From Antedon mediterranea (Eukaryota > Echinodermata > Crinoidea > Comatulida > Antedonidae), in NCBI RefSeq assembly GCF_964355755.1, contig NC_092680.1:14547001-14611000 (forward strand): a stretch of 64,000 bases of DNA, in the 5' to 3' direction. The position numbers and the translations under genes were made by a program. The notes under the pieces are model-generated. The model was not told the origin of the DNA, made no database searches, and worked only from the letters and a program-made list of their open reading frames with translations. Positions 12,491 through 26,500 of the stretch are shown piece by piece. Positions within the stretch are counted from its first letter, which is position 1, and the number at the start of each line of letters is the position of its first letter.

Positions 12491-13420
12491 ATCCAACATT
12501 AATTGAACAATACAAATAATCAATTTCAGGGATTTTCAGGAACCTCCCTACTGGGTTTACCTCTTAAATCAAACCCTAACCCCAACTAAACTAAAAATCA
12601 ACCTAGTATAGGTTTTTCCTTAATATGTATTGGAGTAAACATGTGTAAAATAATCAGGTTTGAATGATAATGAAGCTGTTTTAATGACCAATGCCTTTAA
12701 TCCTGTTAATTGACATTTCTACTTTTGTAGCTGTCACCTGAAGGTATTCATGACTATAGTCAGTCTATTATAGTAAGTTATGTTAAAGTGTATGAGTTAA
12801 ATGACTTTGAAGCTTGTCATTATGAAAGGCAATTATAATCCTAATTATACATCATGTGTCTACTATTAGATATAGATCTTATTGCTAGGCAAGAGAGAAA
12901 TGATTATTTTTATTGATTTAAGATGACAAAATGAATGCACAGCTATATACAAACATATACAATTATAATAATGATATATGTTTATAATAATATATATATG
13001 TTTATAATAATATATTTTTTATATCATTTTTTATTGAAAAAAGGGCTTCAATGGAATGTTTTCTAGGGGAAGGGAAAACACTACATCCCCAATTCAGTCT
13101 CCATTTTTCAAAATCCTGATTTGTGGATCAGGATAATTATATCCGCCTCCAAATCCGACTGGTATATTATACAGATATTGACTTCTTAGAGGTTAAATAT
13201 AAGATTTGACATCCCTGAGGGAATGATATTTTTTTTCGAGGGAATATATATTTCCTGAAGCGCTAGCTGAGTGAAATATATTACTAATTAATGATTTCTT
13301 GGAAATAATATATTCACTTCGGCCTAGGTTGTTTAAATTAACAGAAGAATTTCCATCAATAAGCCTACATTAATAATAATAATAATATCAGGTAGGCCAA
13401 ATAAATAATAATTCGTCACT
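12491..13420. other. AT-rich intergenic DNA
   Basis: Includes a TA-rich simple stretch at about 12960-13020. No gene is seen. Confidence 0.35.
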
Positions 13421-13539
13421 TTCGAGGAGCCGAATCACCGGATGTTCAGCGTGCTGAACGTACCAGGTTACTACCGTTAGTATTAACCAATGTATGCATA
13501 GTTTAAATAGTTTAGTTGATTAATTTCTTTAAGCAAGTT

Positions 13540-13615
13540 CCGTGGCGTAGCAGATGAAGCGTTGTCTTGTGATAGAGTGACAATTTCATTGCAAGTTCAA
13601 GTCGCAGTAGATGAC
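13540..13615 (+). repeat. tRNA-derived SINE head
   Basis: GTGGCGTAGCAGATG serves as a tRNA-like A box and AAGTTCAAGTCGC as a B box about 50 bases later. It does not pair as a complete tRNA cloverleaf by eye. Confidence 0.45.
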
Positions 13616-14226
13616 TTTTGTTTATTTCTCACCAAACGCGAGTGTTTCCACATGAAAATTACACAGTCAATATCATTGTACTCGAGAATTTGCTGGATTT
13701 TATATGTTTATTGACAGGGACACGATAATTACGCGAAAATCAATATCATCGTACTCGAGGATATATATGATTTACGATCCTTGCAGCAGTAGTCATGTGA
13801 TGCAGTTTCAACCAATCACGTATTTACATGGCTATGTAATATTACATCTGTCTTTGCATTGTGACAATTCAAGGTAGACTACGAAATAGTTTGGGTAGCA
13901 GCATAGACTATAATAGGTAGGGGGTAGCGAGAATATTAAAAACACAGCATATAAGTATATTCGTAACCCGAGTATATTATATAGAGTACATAGGTATCAA
14001 ACAATTACATACCATGCAGCATGTTCAATGCAGTCATTTAAGTTATCACTGTACAAGACTAATGACATTAGTGTCATTTGTTGAGTTGTTCGATACGCAT
14101 CATTTTCTCGTCTCATTTAATTAGCACTCATAAATAAGTTTGTAATTAAATAAATTAGTCTTTGAATGCAACGTCTAATGACCGATATACTTTGGTGTGT
14201 GGTATACAGTTAATATACAAATAATG

Positions 14227-14330
14227 AATGTTTTAATATTTGTGGAATGGTACAAATAATTTCATATAGGTGAACAAATTGAATTCCGAGTGAAAAATGG
14301 AATATTTATTCCATAAATATTAAAACATTA
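14227..14330. repeat. Hairpin repeat related to 9633-9797
   Basis: Arms of 22 bp (AATGTTTTAATATTTGTGGA at 14227; complement at 14309-14330) flank a centre that shares TGGTACAAATAAT and AGGTGAA with the larger palindrome at 9633, so both belong to one family. Confidence 0.65.
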
Positions 14331-14349
14331 TAAACAACATTACTTTTCA

Positions 14350-15649
14350 ACATTTCATTTAGGTTCAATTGATTGATTCAGAATGGCAATAAAGAATTAA
14401 TTGAATGTAGAAGCTGTTATTTCCTGTTCTGGCATTGTGTTGTCAAAGACAAAATACTATTCATCTGATTATTACGTACTCTATTTGTATTATTTTCTCT
14501 TTAGCCTTTGGCAATTTTATGTGACGGCTGAATGCTGTGCTCGGTAGTTCTTGGTTACGGGTCATCTCCATTGGCCAATATCACATTTAAAAACTAGATG
14601 GTACCTGTCCTTTGGCGGATGGGTAACTGCTACAGTAAATGCTTCAAGCATTACTAGCAGGTACCAAGCATTACCAGCAGGTACCCATATATATTCAACC
14701 AATACCAATAATAATATATACTATACAAAAGTACAGGAGGTTAAAACATTAAACTGCTTCCGACTTTTCAATAAACACACTTTATATAAGCTTTCTGCAA
14801 AACTAAAAAGAACCATATTGGGAGTATCAGTTATATCAAGAATTGCTTTTTCCTAATCAAACAGCCACAAAAAATGCCTTATATTTAAAGTGAAATTAGT
14901 TGAAAACAACAGCTTGAGATGTTTTATAATTAAAGCTCTTCAAAGTACAAACTACTGAAAGTAATGATTGTAAAACAGTTTTATGGCTTTATTCAATTTC
15001 AAGAAGGAAATGCATATAAGTAATAGGCATCAAGACCACCTGGCAAAAATGAATTATAACTGTCGTATATAAACTGATTTTCTTTATCTTTATTTTTCTC
15101 AGATTGTATTTTGTAAAAATATTTAAAAATAACAACAATCAGCAGCTGTAAAACATGAACAATTAAGCTTAAAATTTAAAGAAATGGATTATAGATACTG
15201 TAGCAGGAAATCTTGGACAGTATCTAGTCTAGCAACAATAACAATTCTGTGGTATCGTGTCATACCATTTAATTCAGATTGAAATTAATTTTTTTTACCA
15301 AGAAGGTATTTACCATTTAAAACAGTTTATTTTAGTATGATTACTGTACATTTGCTTTTTTTTTTTCTGGAAACCTCTCCATTGAATCAGCTAAAAAACA
15401 ATCTTCTGTCGCATTGCAGGCTTTCCAAGTCTGCTAAAGTTGTACCTTATAACGCTTTTGCAGAGACCTCTACACTATAGACCGCATGATTGGATTTTTC
15501 TTTTTGTGTTTGACAAATCTGTATCAGCATGCAATTTAGCAATTTCATCGTCATTCAATAGCAAAATTGCAACCGACATTGTTCTGATCTTGTTGTTGTG
15601 TGCATAACAAACAGTGCTGCTGTTGCAATAGTACAGATTATATAACACC
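14350..15649. other. Intergenic DNA, nothing recognised
   Basis: A 101-codon open frame at 14551-14856 has no recognisable domain, has low-complexity Asn runs, and looks spurious. Confidence 0.35.
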
Positions 15650-15930
15650 TAAATAAATTCTTGTCATTTGATTGGACGATTGTGGGTCACATGGCGTGCA
15701 ATAGTACGCACTATCAAATGATCGTTCAATAGTACTTTTTTTCGTGTACGAAAAACAAATCTTTGTGTTAGGAAAATAATTTTTTTTATACTATTGCTTT
15801 TGAAATACAACAACGTCATCTATTTTGTACATTCTCCGCTGATATTAAATGTTACGACTGGTTTCGGGATGGAAGTACATCATATACATACTCATTTAGA
15901 TCAAAAAGGGATTATAGCTTTAGATCGTTT
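15650..15930 (-). repeat. Partial inverted copy of the 9811-10400 TIR element
   Basis: Starts with TTCTTGTCATTTGATTGGAC and continues through GTCACATGGCGTGCAATAGT, GATCGTTCAATAGTAC and TTTTTCGTGTACGAAA, the reverse complement of the right half of the 9811 element. The other end is missing. Confidence 0.65.
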
Positions 15931-15934
15931 GTAG

Positions 15935-16390
15935 GAGACACTCCGGACTTGACGCCCTGGTGTTTTGGTGTGAAAGGTGAAATCAAGCAATTCCGGAGTT
16001 TAAAACTGCGTTGAACAGCTGAACATTCTCCGGAGAGCGAACTGCGGGGACACCCCGGTGTTTTGGTATCATTTCAAAATACTTTAAATATTTGTAAAAA
16101 ATATATAGCGTATCTAGAAAATAATAAGTAGTATCAATAAAACATTATATGACTTCTGAGACTTTTGAAAATAATTATTAAAGTAACTATATTATCAATT
16201 AAAATAATTCTAATGATCGTCGCTATGTAAACAAACAAAATAGAGGGTGACATTTTCAATTTATTTTATAAACCCCGGTGTTGCTAGGTTGGTGTGAAAG
16301 GAATATCTCCGGAGTTTCTCGGTGTTTAGAATGGTCATAAACCCTGGAGTGTCTCCGGAGATCACTCCGGAGTTTTTGTGTGAAAGGGGT
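15935..16390. repeat. MITE-like segment rich in CTCCGGAG palindromes
   Basis: ACTCCGGA, CTCCGGAG and CCCGGTGTT recur at both ends, with GGTGTGAAAGG / TGTGTGAAAGGGG next to them. The left terminus seems truncated against the element at 15650. No coding capacity. Confidence 0.45.
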
Positions 16391-16919
16391 ATAGAAAGTT
16401 ACAAATGCAAATGTCACTGTACATCTAGATAATTAGTGCCACTCTCAGATAGAAACATTTTTTTTTTATGTATCCCGAATATGATAAATACAGTTAATTT
16501 TATACGAAAACACCACAACCCTAAAAATGGCCATAACCACTCAAACGCAGATTATATAGAGTGTTGATTATATTAATCCAAAGGCAAATTACTAACAAAA
16601 TGACAATGCTGTGGGTATCAGTGGCTGGATCTCAATGGAGATACAAAAAAAAAGCGAAAAGCTAAATCAAAACGATAAGTAAAACAGCCAGAAAAGTTAG
16701 CAGAGCATGTTGTGTTGATTTATATTTATATATATCCTTATTTGAATTGACTTTTTGTACATACATTGTATATGACATTCAGATCAGAAATGCCTCTAAA
16801 TTTTTTTTCTCAAACTTATGTTAAAAGTAGCTAAGATATGTTACATGCATGTTTAACATAAGGCTTTTTGATTTTCTGTAATAAACCATATTTTCTTTCA
16901 TTTAAAATTTCATAGACAA
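16391..16919. other. Intergenic DNA, nothing recognised
   Basis: AT-rich, with no supported feature. Confidence 0.3.
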
Positions 16920-17090
16920 ATGATAAATGATTTCCAATATCTGATTATAAAGACACTAGACCTACGTTTTTTCGACCTAATTTAAAGTCACACATTACGT
17001 TTTATGTGAAAATAAATACTATATGGACTTATTGCGATACTTTTATAGAGTGTTGATTACATAACATAAGTCGATTCTAATAATTATTAT
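16920..17090 (+). repeat. Dispersed repeat (second copy at 32875-33040)
   Basis: CTACGTTTTTTCGACCTAAT, TACTATATGGACTTATTGCG and AAGTCGATTCTAATAATTAT match 32895-33025 in the same order and orientation. Class unknown. Confidence 0.65.
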
Positions 17091-17453
17091 TGCCATGATC
17101 ATCACTGGACCGTCCGAGGTATCTAGTATCTATCTAGTATCTTGTTTACGTTTTCTTCCTCTCTCCTTAGGAGGCATCTTGAGAAGCGATGTCGAAAATA
17201 GTGTGCACAAAATTTGATATGCGCCCTCTGTAGTATGTGAAACGATCTATTTGTAGAAGTTTAACTAGAGATCGTTATGTCACCTCACGATGCTCTTTGG
17301 GGCCAGCAAAAACACTTGACTCTCACATTGTGGGAAGTTATTATCTATTTTTGTTTTTGCCGTACGTGTAGGCTCGTGTATGATTCAAATTAATTGAAAA
17401 AGATTAAATATACTTTACTTGCATAATAAAATAAATGTCTTTAAACATCAATG

Positions 17454-17516
17454 TTATAAACTTGGTGCAGCCCAGTTGAGAAATCTTAGAGCAAATTCAA
17501 AGCCACATAAACAAGC
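17454..17516 (-). CDS. SLC25A20: SLC25A20 exon 9 (terminal)
   Basis: 63 nt after AACTCAATAG, reading [20 protein letters not shown] and stop TAA (17454-17456). It is too short to appear as a long open frame, but it matches the vertebrate C-terminus and is in phase with exon 8. Confidence 0.92.
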   Translation of the reverse strand, partial: ACLCGFEFALRFLNWAAPSL

Positions 17517-20500
17517 CTATTGAGTTAAAAAAAACAATGATTATTATAAATTATGTTACACCTTTGGCCTTCAGATTTGGTTTGGTTTAATCCGAAAAAT
17601 AATGTTTACAAAAAGTGTAAAGGTGGAGGAATATCTTGTATTTTGCAGCGTAATTGAGCTAAATTGTGCATAGGTGTGGACGCCTGGGTAACCTTAAACT
17701 CTGCCAAAAGACGCAGATATGTACACCAAACTTCCAGTTTTAAGTCCTTTTTCGAGAAGACTTGTTACTAACAGAACTAATGGTCATTGAGACCTTTGAA
17801 CCAAGGCAAGGCTGAGCTCTAGTAGATCAAAGGTTTTATGTTTGGTTGCAAAATGATCAGTTCCACGCCCCTAAACAGAAACCGGAGAATAATGTACTTG
17901 ACTGTCACCGCAACTAGTGTGAATTTGTCGCAGCTAAGAACAATGGACTGTTTACAAGTTCCTATCTTGGCAAGACGAGCTCAGCATCCTGTTTTGCTAT
18001 TTTATGACTATGTTTCTTGGTACCCCTGCCTTATCACCACTTCCTCAAAACATTGCACATATTTCAGTGTACAGAACATGACTAGTATTAAGAATAGTGA
18101 ATTAACAAGTTATAAAATAAAAAAAACTTACAGCATTTGCTGGGAAAGACCTAATGATAGCTGCTGAAAAGCCTTTATATAGCGACATCAATCCTTCTTG
18201 CTTATAGAGTGTAGTGAATACATGACGTAGATTGCGATAGTGTCCATCTGGAGCTGTCAAAATGGAAATAAAATGTATGTATATGTATGCCAATGTGAGT
18301 TTACCGTAACTAAAGAGGCAACAATTTCGGCGTGGCTTCGAGGCCGACTCACTCTTTGTTCTGGTGGTGGAACAATTCTTGGATAAAGACTATGAACCGT
18401 AGGTCCATTCCGGTGTGCACTTTAAAGAACACAGTTCATTATTTGACGAGGAGAGGATAGGATTAGTGATTAATTTACTATTGGTAATCCTTGGCCACAT
18501 GTGCCAAAGATATAAAATACAAATGTGTAGATAACAATGTTAGTTAAAAGGCATTCACATGTCTCCACCAGGACGCAACACAAGGACAAAAAATACACAT
18601 AGCATAAATACAAGTATTTGACAAATTAAAAGTGACGGATCATGGATCATGTGATGAACACAAGTATTTGACCAATTAAAAGTAGCGGATCATAGATCAT
18701 GTGATTGAACATAAGAATTGGGCCAATTAAAAGTGACGGGTCATGGATCATGTCATTGGTTATTGGTGTTAGAGATCTAGCGTGAAGCAAACATAACAAA
18801 CACATACCAGTTTGCATTCTTGATTTCAGGGTATCTGCTGGGAAAGCATAAATACATATCATCATTCCTGCAACACCACCAGCCAGTAGAGTTCTTCCAG
18901 CTCCCAAATTAGCAGAACTGTCAACAATAAGGATTTGGAGACTTATCTAGGCTGTAAATAATTAGCTACAATACACAGATGGAAGAATAGTTTTACAATA
19001 TTTCATGGCTTAATCCTGTCTTTTATTTATATTATTAAAACCAATTTCAAATTTAATAGCCTTGTAACAGACTCATGGAACCAGTGAGTTTCAGTGATGA
19101 TATTTTGCTGATAGATACAGTACCTGGTATTATTGGACAGTTTATTAACAAACTCCTTTCTTCTGAGTGGTTAAGGCAGGGGTGCCATTTACCATAGCTG
19201 AACAGCCAACAATATCAGCATGTGTGGCCGACTCGCTTCTAGTTCTAGTGGCGGAAACAAGTCTTCTCGTATAAAGACTATAAACTGTGTACACAGTTAA
19301 CCTGTGTGCACTTTAAAGAACCCAGTTCATCATCAAGATAAGTAGGGGGTTAACCCCGGTGAACTGTTCACAAAATAGTGCCTGTGTCAGGGGATTACCA
19401 CCTATTTGATTTATATATTTATTTATTTTACTTCAACAATATTTTACGAGGGTGGTCCATCCACCCGAAGCTGATCATTAGGGACCCTAACAAAAATACA
19501 TCATGACGAGGCATAAACATGTAACAATGAAAATTAAATTAAAATAAATATAATTTATAAAGATAAAATAAAGCACAAACAATTTAGAATAAAATTAAAT
19601 GAATTAAATTAAATTGGCCCTCTCAGAAGAAAAGATAGGAAAAAGGAAACAACTTAACAGCCGCACTTTCAAAAGCCTGTTTGTTCTTCCTATCTAATTA
19701 GTGCATTTGATACCTCCTGTAAAGCGGCCACATTTTTTACTAACAATTATATTTTTTGTATGGTAAATTTACCTCTGTAAGTGGCCACCTGAAAATACAA
19801 TTTTGATACTTATTGTGCTTTTAGCCTTATTTTCAAAGCTTGTGTGCAAAACCTTTTTGTTTTTATTTATTAGGCATTTGACTGAATCATTATCATTATT
19901 TTTAATCATTCTTGCATATTCTTGAAAGTAATTCATTAATTCATTTGTATTGATAGGCTGCGGTTTTAAAAACATTTCTGTGAAGATGATTTTTAATAGA
20001 TACATCTACACAGATTTTGACCGACCATTTTCATGCATTTTAAAATTTGTCTGAAAGTCAAATAAATAATACTAAACCACCTGATAATAAACAATAAAAT
20101 ACGAAATATCGTGCATAGCCGAGGGTGGCCGCTTACGGGACGTTCAACTGTATTTTGTTACTGCAGTTTATAAGAGAGAGAGTAGAATTACAAGATTATA
20201 GGAAATACCAAAAATCAAGGCATGGGAAGCATGAGGTCAAAAAATTTAAATTAATTATTTTTAAGATTTAATATACCTCCCTCCTTCTGGTGTAAGAGTT
20301 TTCTTCATAAGTTCATAAGTTAAGAAGTACACACCGTTTCCAGGTACATCTGCAAAAATTTGTTAAAAATAACATCATTTGACAAACATCTGACTAAAAA
20401 AAGAGATTGGTCAGATTAGGACAAACATCTGACCAAAAAGAGAGATTGGTCAGATTAGGGCAAACATCTAACCAAAAAGAGAGGCTAGTCAGATAGGGTA

Positions 20501-23500
20501 AATATCTGACCAAAAAGAGAGGTTAGTCAGATAGGGCAAGCATCTGACCAAAAAGAGACATTAGTCAGATTAGAACAAACATCTGACCAAAAAGAGAGGT
20601 TAGTCAGATAGGGCAAGCATCTGACCAAAAAGAGACATTAGTCAGATTAGGACAAACATCTGACCAAAAAGAGAGGTTAGTCAGATAGGGCAAGCATCTG
20701 ACCAAAAAGAGACATTAGTCAGATTAGGACAAACATCTGACCAAAAAGAGAGATTGGTCAGATTAGGATAAACATCTCTGACTAAAAAGAGAGGTTTTTC
20801 AAATTAGGACAAACATCTGACCAAAAATAAAGGTTTGTCAGATTAGGGCAAACATCTGACCAAAAAGAGAGGTTTGTCAAATTAGGACAAACATCTGACC
20901 AAAAATGAAGGTTAGTCAGATTAGGACAAATATGTTGTGCAAAGGTTTTATTTTATAATAAATAAAAATGTCCAGCTTAAAAGAATGATTGATTTATATT
21001 TATATGATATTCATTCATTACAAATAAAGATGTGTAACATTGTAGAAACTGACCAGAAATGTACAGGGACAACCACAAGACAAGCAAAAATACTTTTATA
21101 ATAGTGGTGCCCTAAAAAAATTATCATTATTTATATTAATATTTATTTGTGGAATATCTGGTGGAATTGGTAATTAAGCATCTGAGCTATAATAATTGGT
21201 TATCCGCCACAAGCGGATAAGCCCTTGGAATTGTAGTGTTTCTTTTTTTTTTTTTTATTATTCTTCTTTCTTTCCGCCACTTTTGTACGCGACGTTTCTC
21301 TGTAACGTGTTAACATAACATGTTGTAACTTGGTAAATCTTTAGACATTTAATTGAAGATGTGCAGCCAAGCTTTTGGACGCTGTCAGAGCCGCGTAGCG
21401 TAAGTTACGCGCGATTTTCTGAAAATCTTAAATTGATCATAACTTCGAAACCGATAAATATTTTTTAACGTAACTTGCAGCCACGTTTTCTTCACATCAA
21501 TGGCTATCTTTTTCAATCTTTAGCACATTTTTGGACACTAGAAAGTTTGCGCGTAAATTGCGTTTGAAATTTTAAAATGCTCCAAATTTGTACACGCTGT
21601 TTCTCTGCAACGCGTGAACATAACATGTTGTAACTTGGTCAACATATAGACATTTAACTGAAGATGTGCAGCCAAGCTTTTGGACGCTGTCAGAGGCGCG
21701 TATCGTAAGTTACGCGCGATTTTCTGAAAATCTTAAATTGATCATAACTTTGAAACAGATAAATATTTTTTAACGTAATTTTCAGCCACGTTTGCTTTAC
21801 ATTAATTGTTAACTTTTTTATCCCTACCGAATTTTGTAACATTAGAAAGTGCGTGCGTAAACGGCTTTTGAAATTTTAAAATGCTTCAAATCAATTTCTG
21901 ATTAAATTAGAGCACGTTTCAGGTCATTTTAAGGGTTTAAAAATTGCCACTGGTGCGCACATTTTTACGCGCGCACGGCGCAGGGAACGCGTATAAGCTT
22001 TTCTTTTACATAAATTGTGTTTTTCAAACTTAGGTTAACAATTTTACGTTATTTTATTCACTTTTCAACTTGAAATGGCGTTCTACGAGCACGTTAAACA
22101 TGACTGGTTGCGCACGAAAACGTCAACAAATTGTGAAAATGTTGCAAAATATGTCTACTTTTAAAAGTGATACAGTTCATCAGAATGCAAGGTTACCCCC
22201 ATTTTTTATTTTATTTTATTACAGTCTATGAATCGTAGGTCTGATTTATTATAGTGTTGAATGTTAAAACGTGTTTGATGGCTACATTATTTGCATATTA
22301 AATATAATTTTCGAAATTTTTATCATCAAACAAACAATAACATATTCAAAGAGCAAAACAATAAACATAACGTTTATCTTTTTTCTTTACATGTTAATAT
22401 ATAAAACTTGAAAGTATGCACTTTGCTAATATGTCACTGTTTAAAATTTGTGAAGATTTCATCATAGTAAAATTTATGATTTAAGATTGATATGTAATAA
22501 TCAACTTGCATCGAGGGGATTCACGACATACCGAATGAACGAGGACTCTTTCGTCGGATTTTCTTCAGCAGGTGCTCATATGGCTCGATGTGTGGTGCAA
22601 CCGACTTTGGTATCAGAGGTACCGGGTTCAAATCTCATCACGGGAAAACAATTAAATACAAGGATTTGTTTGGTTATTACACTGAAAGGGCAGTTTTAAT
22701 TTTGAATAGGCTACTCTTTGGAAAAGTCACAACTGAAAAGTACTTGAATGCGCAAGATATGTTTTGTTGCGGGCGGATAACCAAACTCGTCCTCAAGTGA
22801 CGTGTTCAGATCTAGTTATTCTTCTTTCTTTCCGCCACTTTTTGTACGCGATGTTTCTCTGCAACGTGTTAACATAACATGTTGTAACTTGGTAAACATT
22901 TAGAAATTTAACTGAAGATGTGCAGCCAAGCTTTTGGACGCTGTCAGATCCGCGTAGCGTAAGTTACGCGCAATTTTCTGAAAATCTTAAATTGATCATA
23001 ACTTCGAAACCGATACATATTTTTTAACGTAACTTGCAGCCACGTTTTCTTCACATCAATGGCTAACTTTTTCAATCTTTAGCACATTTTTGGAGACTAG
23101 AAAGTTTGCGCGTAAATTGCGTTAGAAATTTTAAAATGCTTCAAATTTCTAAACGCTGTTTCTCTGCAACGCGTGAACATTTAAACATGTTGTAACTTGG
23201 TCAACATATAGACATTTAACTGAAGATATGCAGCCAAGCTTTTGGACGCTGTATGATGCGCGTATCGTAAGTTACGCGCGATTTTCTGAAAATCTTAAAT
23301 TGATCATAACTTTGAAACAGATAAATATTTGTTAACGTAATTTTCAGCCACGTTTGCTTTACATTAATTGTTAACTTTTTTATCCCTACCGAATTTTGTA
23401 ACATTAGAAAGTGCGTGCGTAAACGGCATTTGAAATTTTAAAATGCTTCAAATCAATTTCTGATTAAATTAGAGCACGTTTCAGGTCATTTTAAGGGTTT

Positions 23501-26500
23501 AAAAATTGCCACTGGTGCGCACATTTTTACGCGCGCACGGCGCAGGGAACGCGTATAAGCTTTTCTTTTACGTAAATTGTGTTTTTCAAACGTAGGTTAA
23601 CAATTTTACGTTATTTTATTCACTTTTCAACTTGAAATGGCGTTCTACGAGCACGTTAAACATGACTGGTTGCGCACGAAAACGTCAACAAATTGTGAAA
23701 ATGTTGCAAAATATGTCTACTTTTAAAAGTGATACAGTTCATCAGAATGCAAGGTTACCCCCATTTTTTATTTTATTTTATTACAGTCTATGAATCGTAG
23801 GTCTGATTTATTATAGTGTTGAATGTTAAAACGTGTTTGATGGCTACATTATTTGCATATTAAATATAATTTTCGAAATTTTTATCATCAAACAAACAAT
23901 AACATATTCAAAGAGCAAAACAATAAACATAACGTTTATCTTTTTTCTTTATATACATGTTAATATATAAAACTTGAAAGTATGCACTTTGCTAACATGT
24001 CACTGTTTAAAATTTGTGAAGATTTCATCATAGTAAAATTTATGATTTAAGTATAATATGTAATAATCAACTTGCATCGAGGGGATTCACGACATACCGA
24101 ATGAACGAGGACTCTTTCTTCGGATTTTCTTCAGCAGGTGCTCATATGGCTCGATGTGTAGTGCAACCGACTTTGGTATCAGAGGTACCGGGTTCGAATC
24201 TCATCACGGGAAAACAATTAAATAAAAGGATTTGTTTGGTTATTACACTGAAAGGGCAGTTTCAATTTTGAATAGGCTACTTTTTGGAAAAGTCCTTGAA
24301 TGCGCAAGATACGCTTTGTTGCGGGCGGATAACCAAACTCGTCCTCAAGTGACGAGTTCAGATCTAGTCTATTATTATAATTACCTCGTATAAATGTAGC
24401 AACACTGCCTTTAAAAACACCTTTTGCACCTGAATTCCTATAGATTTGCTTTGCACAGTCTACAGGACCAGCATATTTTACCTCAGCTCCTGAGGCCTGT
24501 TGAATCTAGAAAAATAAACATCTCATTAAAAGTAACTTATATATTATAATTATTAACTAATAACTAATAACATGCAGATTTTCAGAAATAAAGAAGTAAT
24601 AATAATAATAATAAAGTGTTTTTGCTTAGATTTTAACAAAGTGTATGTGTGTTCCTTTTCTGTATTACTGTACTAACACTTTGTTTTTTTAATGGATTCA
24701 ATATAATAACTGCAATGGGTCTTTAACATTTCTCAGTATAAAACTAATGAGAACATAGATCTGTATATAAATATAAATCAAAGAGCTCCATAGGCAGAGT
24801 AGTTAGAAAAAAATCAAAATCAAACAAGTTAAAGCTGCCTCAATATAAATTTATTAACAACATGTTTCGGCCTATCATCAGGTGAACATAATTATAACAA
24901 ATGATAACAGTCACAAAATTACATAATAAAACAAATCAGCCAATCAAAGATGTTAATAAACAAAAGGCATAAATTATAAAAACATGCCCTTAAAAGCTAT
25001 GCTAAAAGCAATGCAGAAATATTTGCTTTATAAAGCAGGAAATTTAGGGTTATAATCGAAATTTACAACAAAAGGCCCTAAAAACATCAACGTTAAGTGT
25101 GAATAATTGTTAACATATGAATATCTCTAGAAAAATTAATGTTTAAAAGATCTAAATTGTACATTTACATGCCGGTAGGAGCAAGAGTGCCAAGCTTTAA
25201 AATAATTAGATCTAACTAAATTGTCTTTAACTAGATGGCACGCTCGCTTCGCTCGCGTACCATCTAGGTCGTGCCCACAGATGGTTCTCGAATACACAGT
25301 ATTTCCAGCGAGAAAAAATGGAGATTTCAAATGTACGTACCGCAAGACTATAATACATTGTCGTTTACAGAAACGAATAAATATACACAATGATTTATGT
25401 AGTCAACCAAAATTAGCACCCTGAGAATTACTTCCAAGAGAGAAACAAAATGAGTCAAATTTTTTTATTTGGACTCATTTAAACAAACCCAATTTGTGTT
25501 TTGTATGTAACATTAAGGGTTGAGGGATGGGGGAAGAAGATAGGTACAAAGAGGAAACATTTTAAAATATATTCTTATTCACCCAGTAACGAAATATTGT
25601 TTTTAATGTTTTATAGGCCTATAAATAATATACCACTAAATACAGTAAAACATTTACGATTTAATACGGTACTTTGTTAAAACTCTCACTGTCATAGTCG
25701 ATTGAAATAGTAAAGTACATGTAACGATACACCACTACGACGTTTATATATTTTTAAATTATTAATTAATACAAACGTTGAGAAGCAACTGTCAGTAATA
25801 ACGTTTATTTATTTGTATATTATATGTTTATAATATAACAGTAGGGCCTACCCACACTCACAGTAATAAAGTTTATTTGTATATATTTTTATATTACATC
25901 TAACAGTACCAACACTCACAGTAAGAAATTTGCGATTCAAATTGCGATCAAAAGTGGTTAATACCTTAACAGTATTGTACAGCATTGCAATACTATTTAT
26001 GTATATTCTCCAAGGGGGCCCATAAATCTAAATTTATACCTGTATGGTTAAACCAAATAATTTGGAATGTTCCATTCATCACAAATCAATACATTTGTAA
26101 AAACGTATATTAAATGTATCAAAATAGTATTTTTTAAAGAAAATCGGCCTGTCTTCAACATTATGATGCTGTACTCGAACTGTTCAACCGGTTTTCAGCT
26201 ATTAAAAACAATTATCGTAGGAGGAGATAGGAAAATGCGAAGCCTCCTCGCATTTTTGTGGCGGGTATTTTTCAAGATGGACATCCATTAGACAGTGTAT
26301 ACCACGATCGGAAAACACCCCTATTTGGGGCAAATCGTTGAACCTAAATTCGTTTTAATCGTCAATAACTAATTATCTAACTTAATTTAATTAGTAAACA
26401 GGGTTACATCAGGTGGTTAAAATCAGTACTGAAAGTACGAACCAACTTTATATACCATCGAGTAAAAATTCTAGAAGTAAGGCGCGATTTACCGAATTTT

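Noticed and set aside
17838-18167. 109-codon plus-strand frame as a gene
   Set aside because: Overlaps antisense of SLC25A20 intron 8 and exon 8 and has no recognisable domain.
21198-24368. Satellite DNA or rDNA spacer
   Set aside because: Only two copies, with a hairpin and inverted ends that fit a mobile element better.
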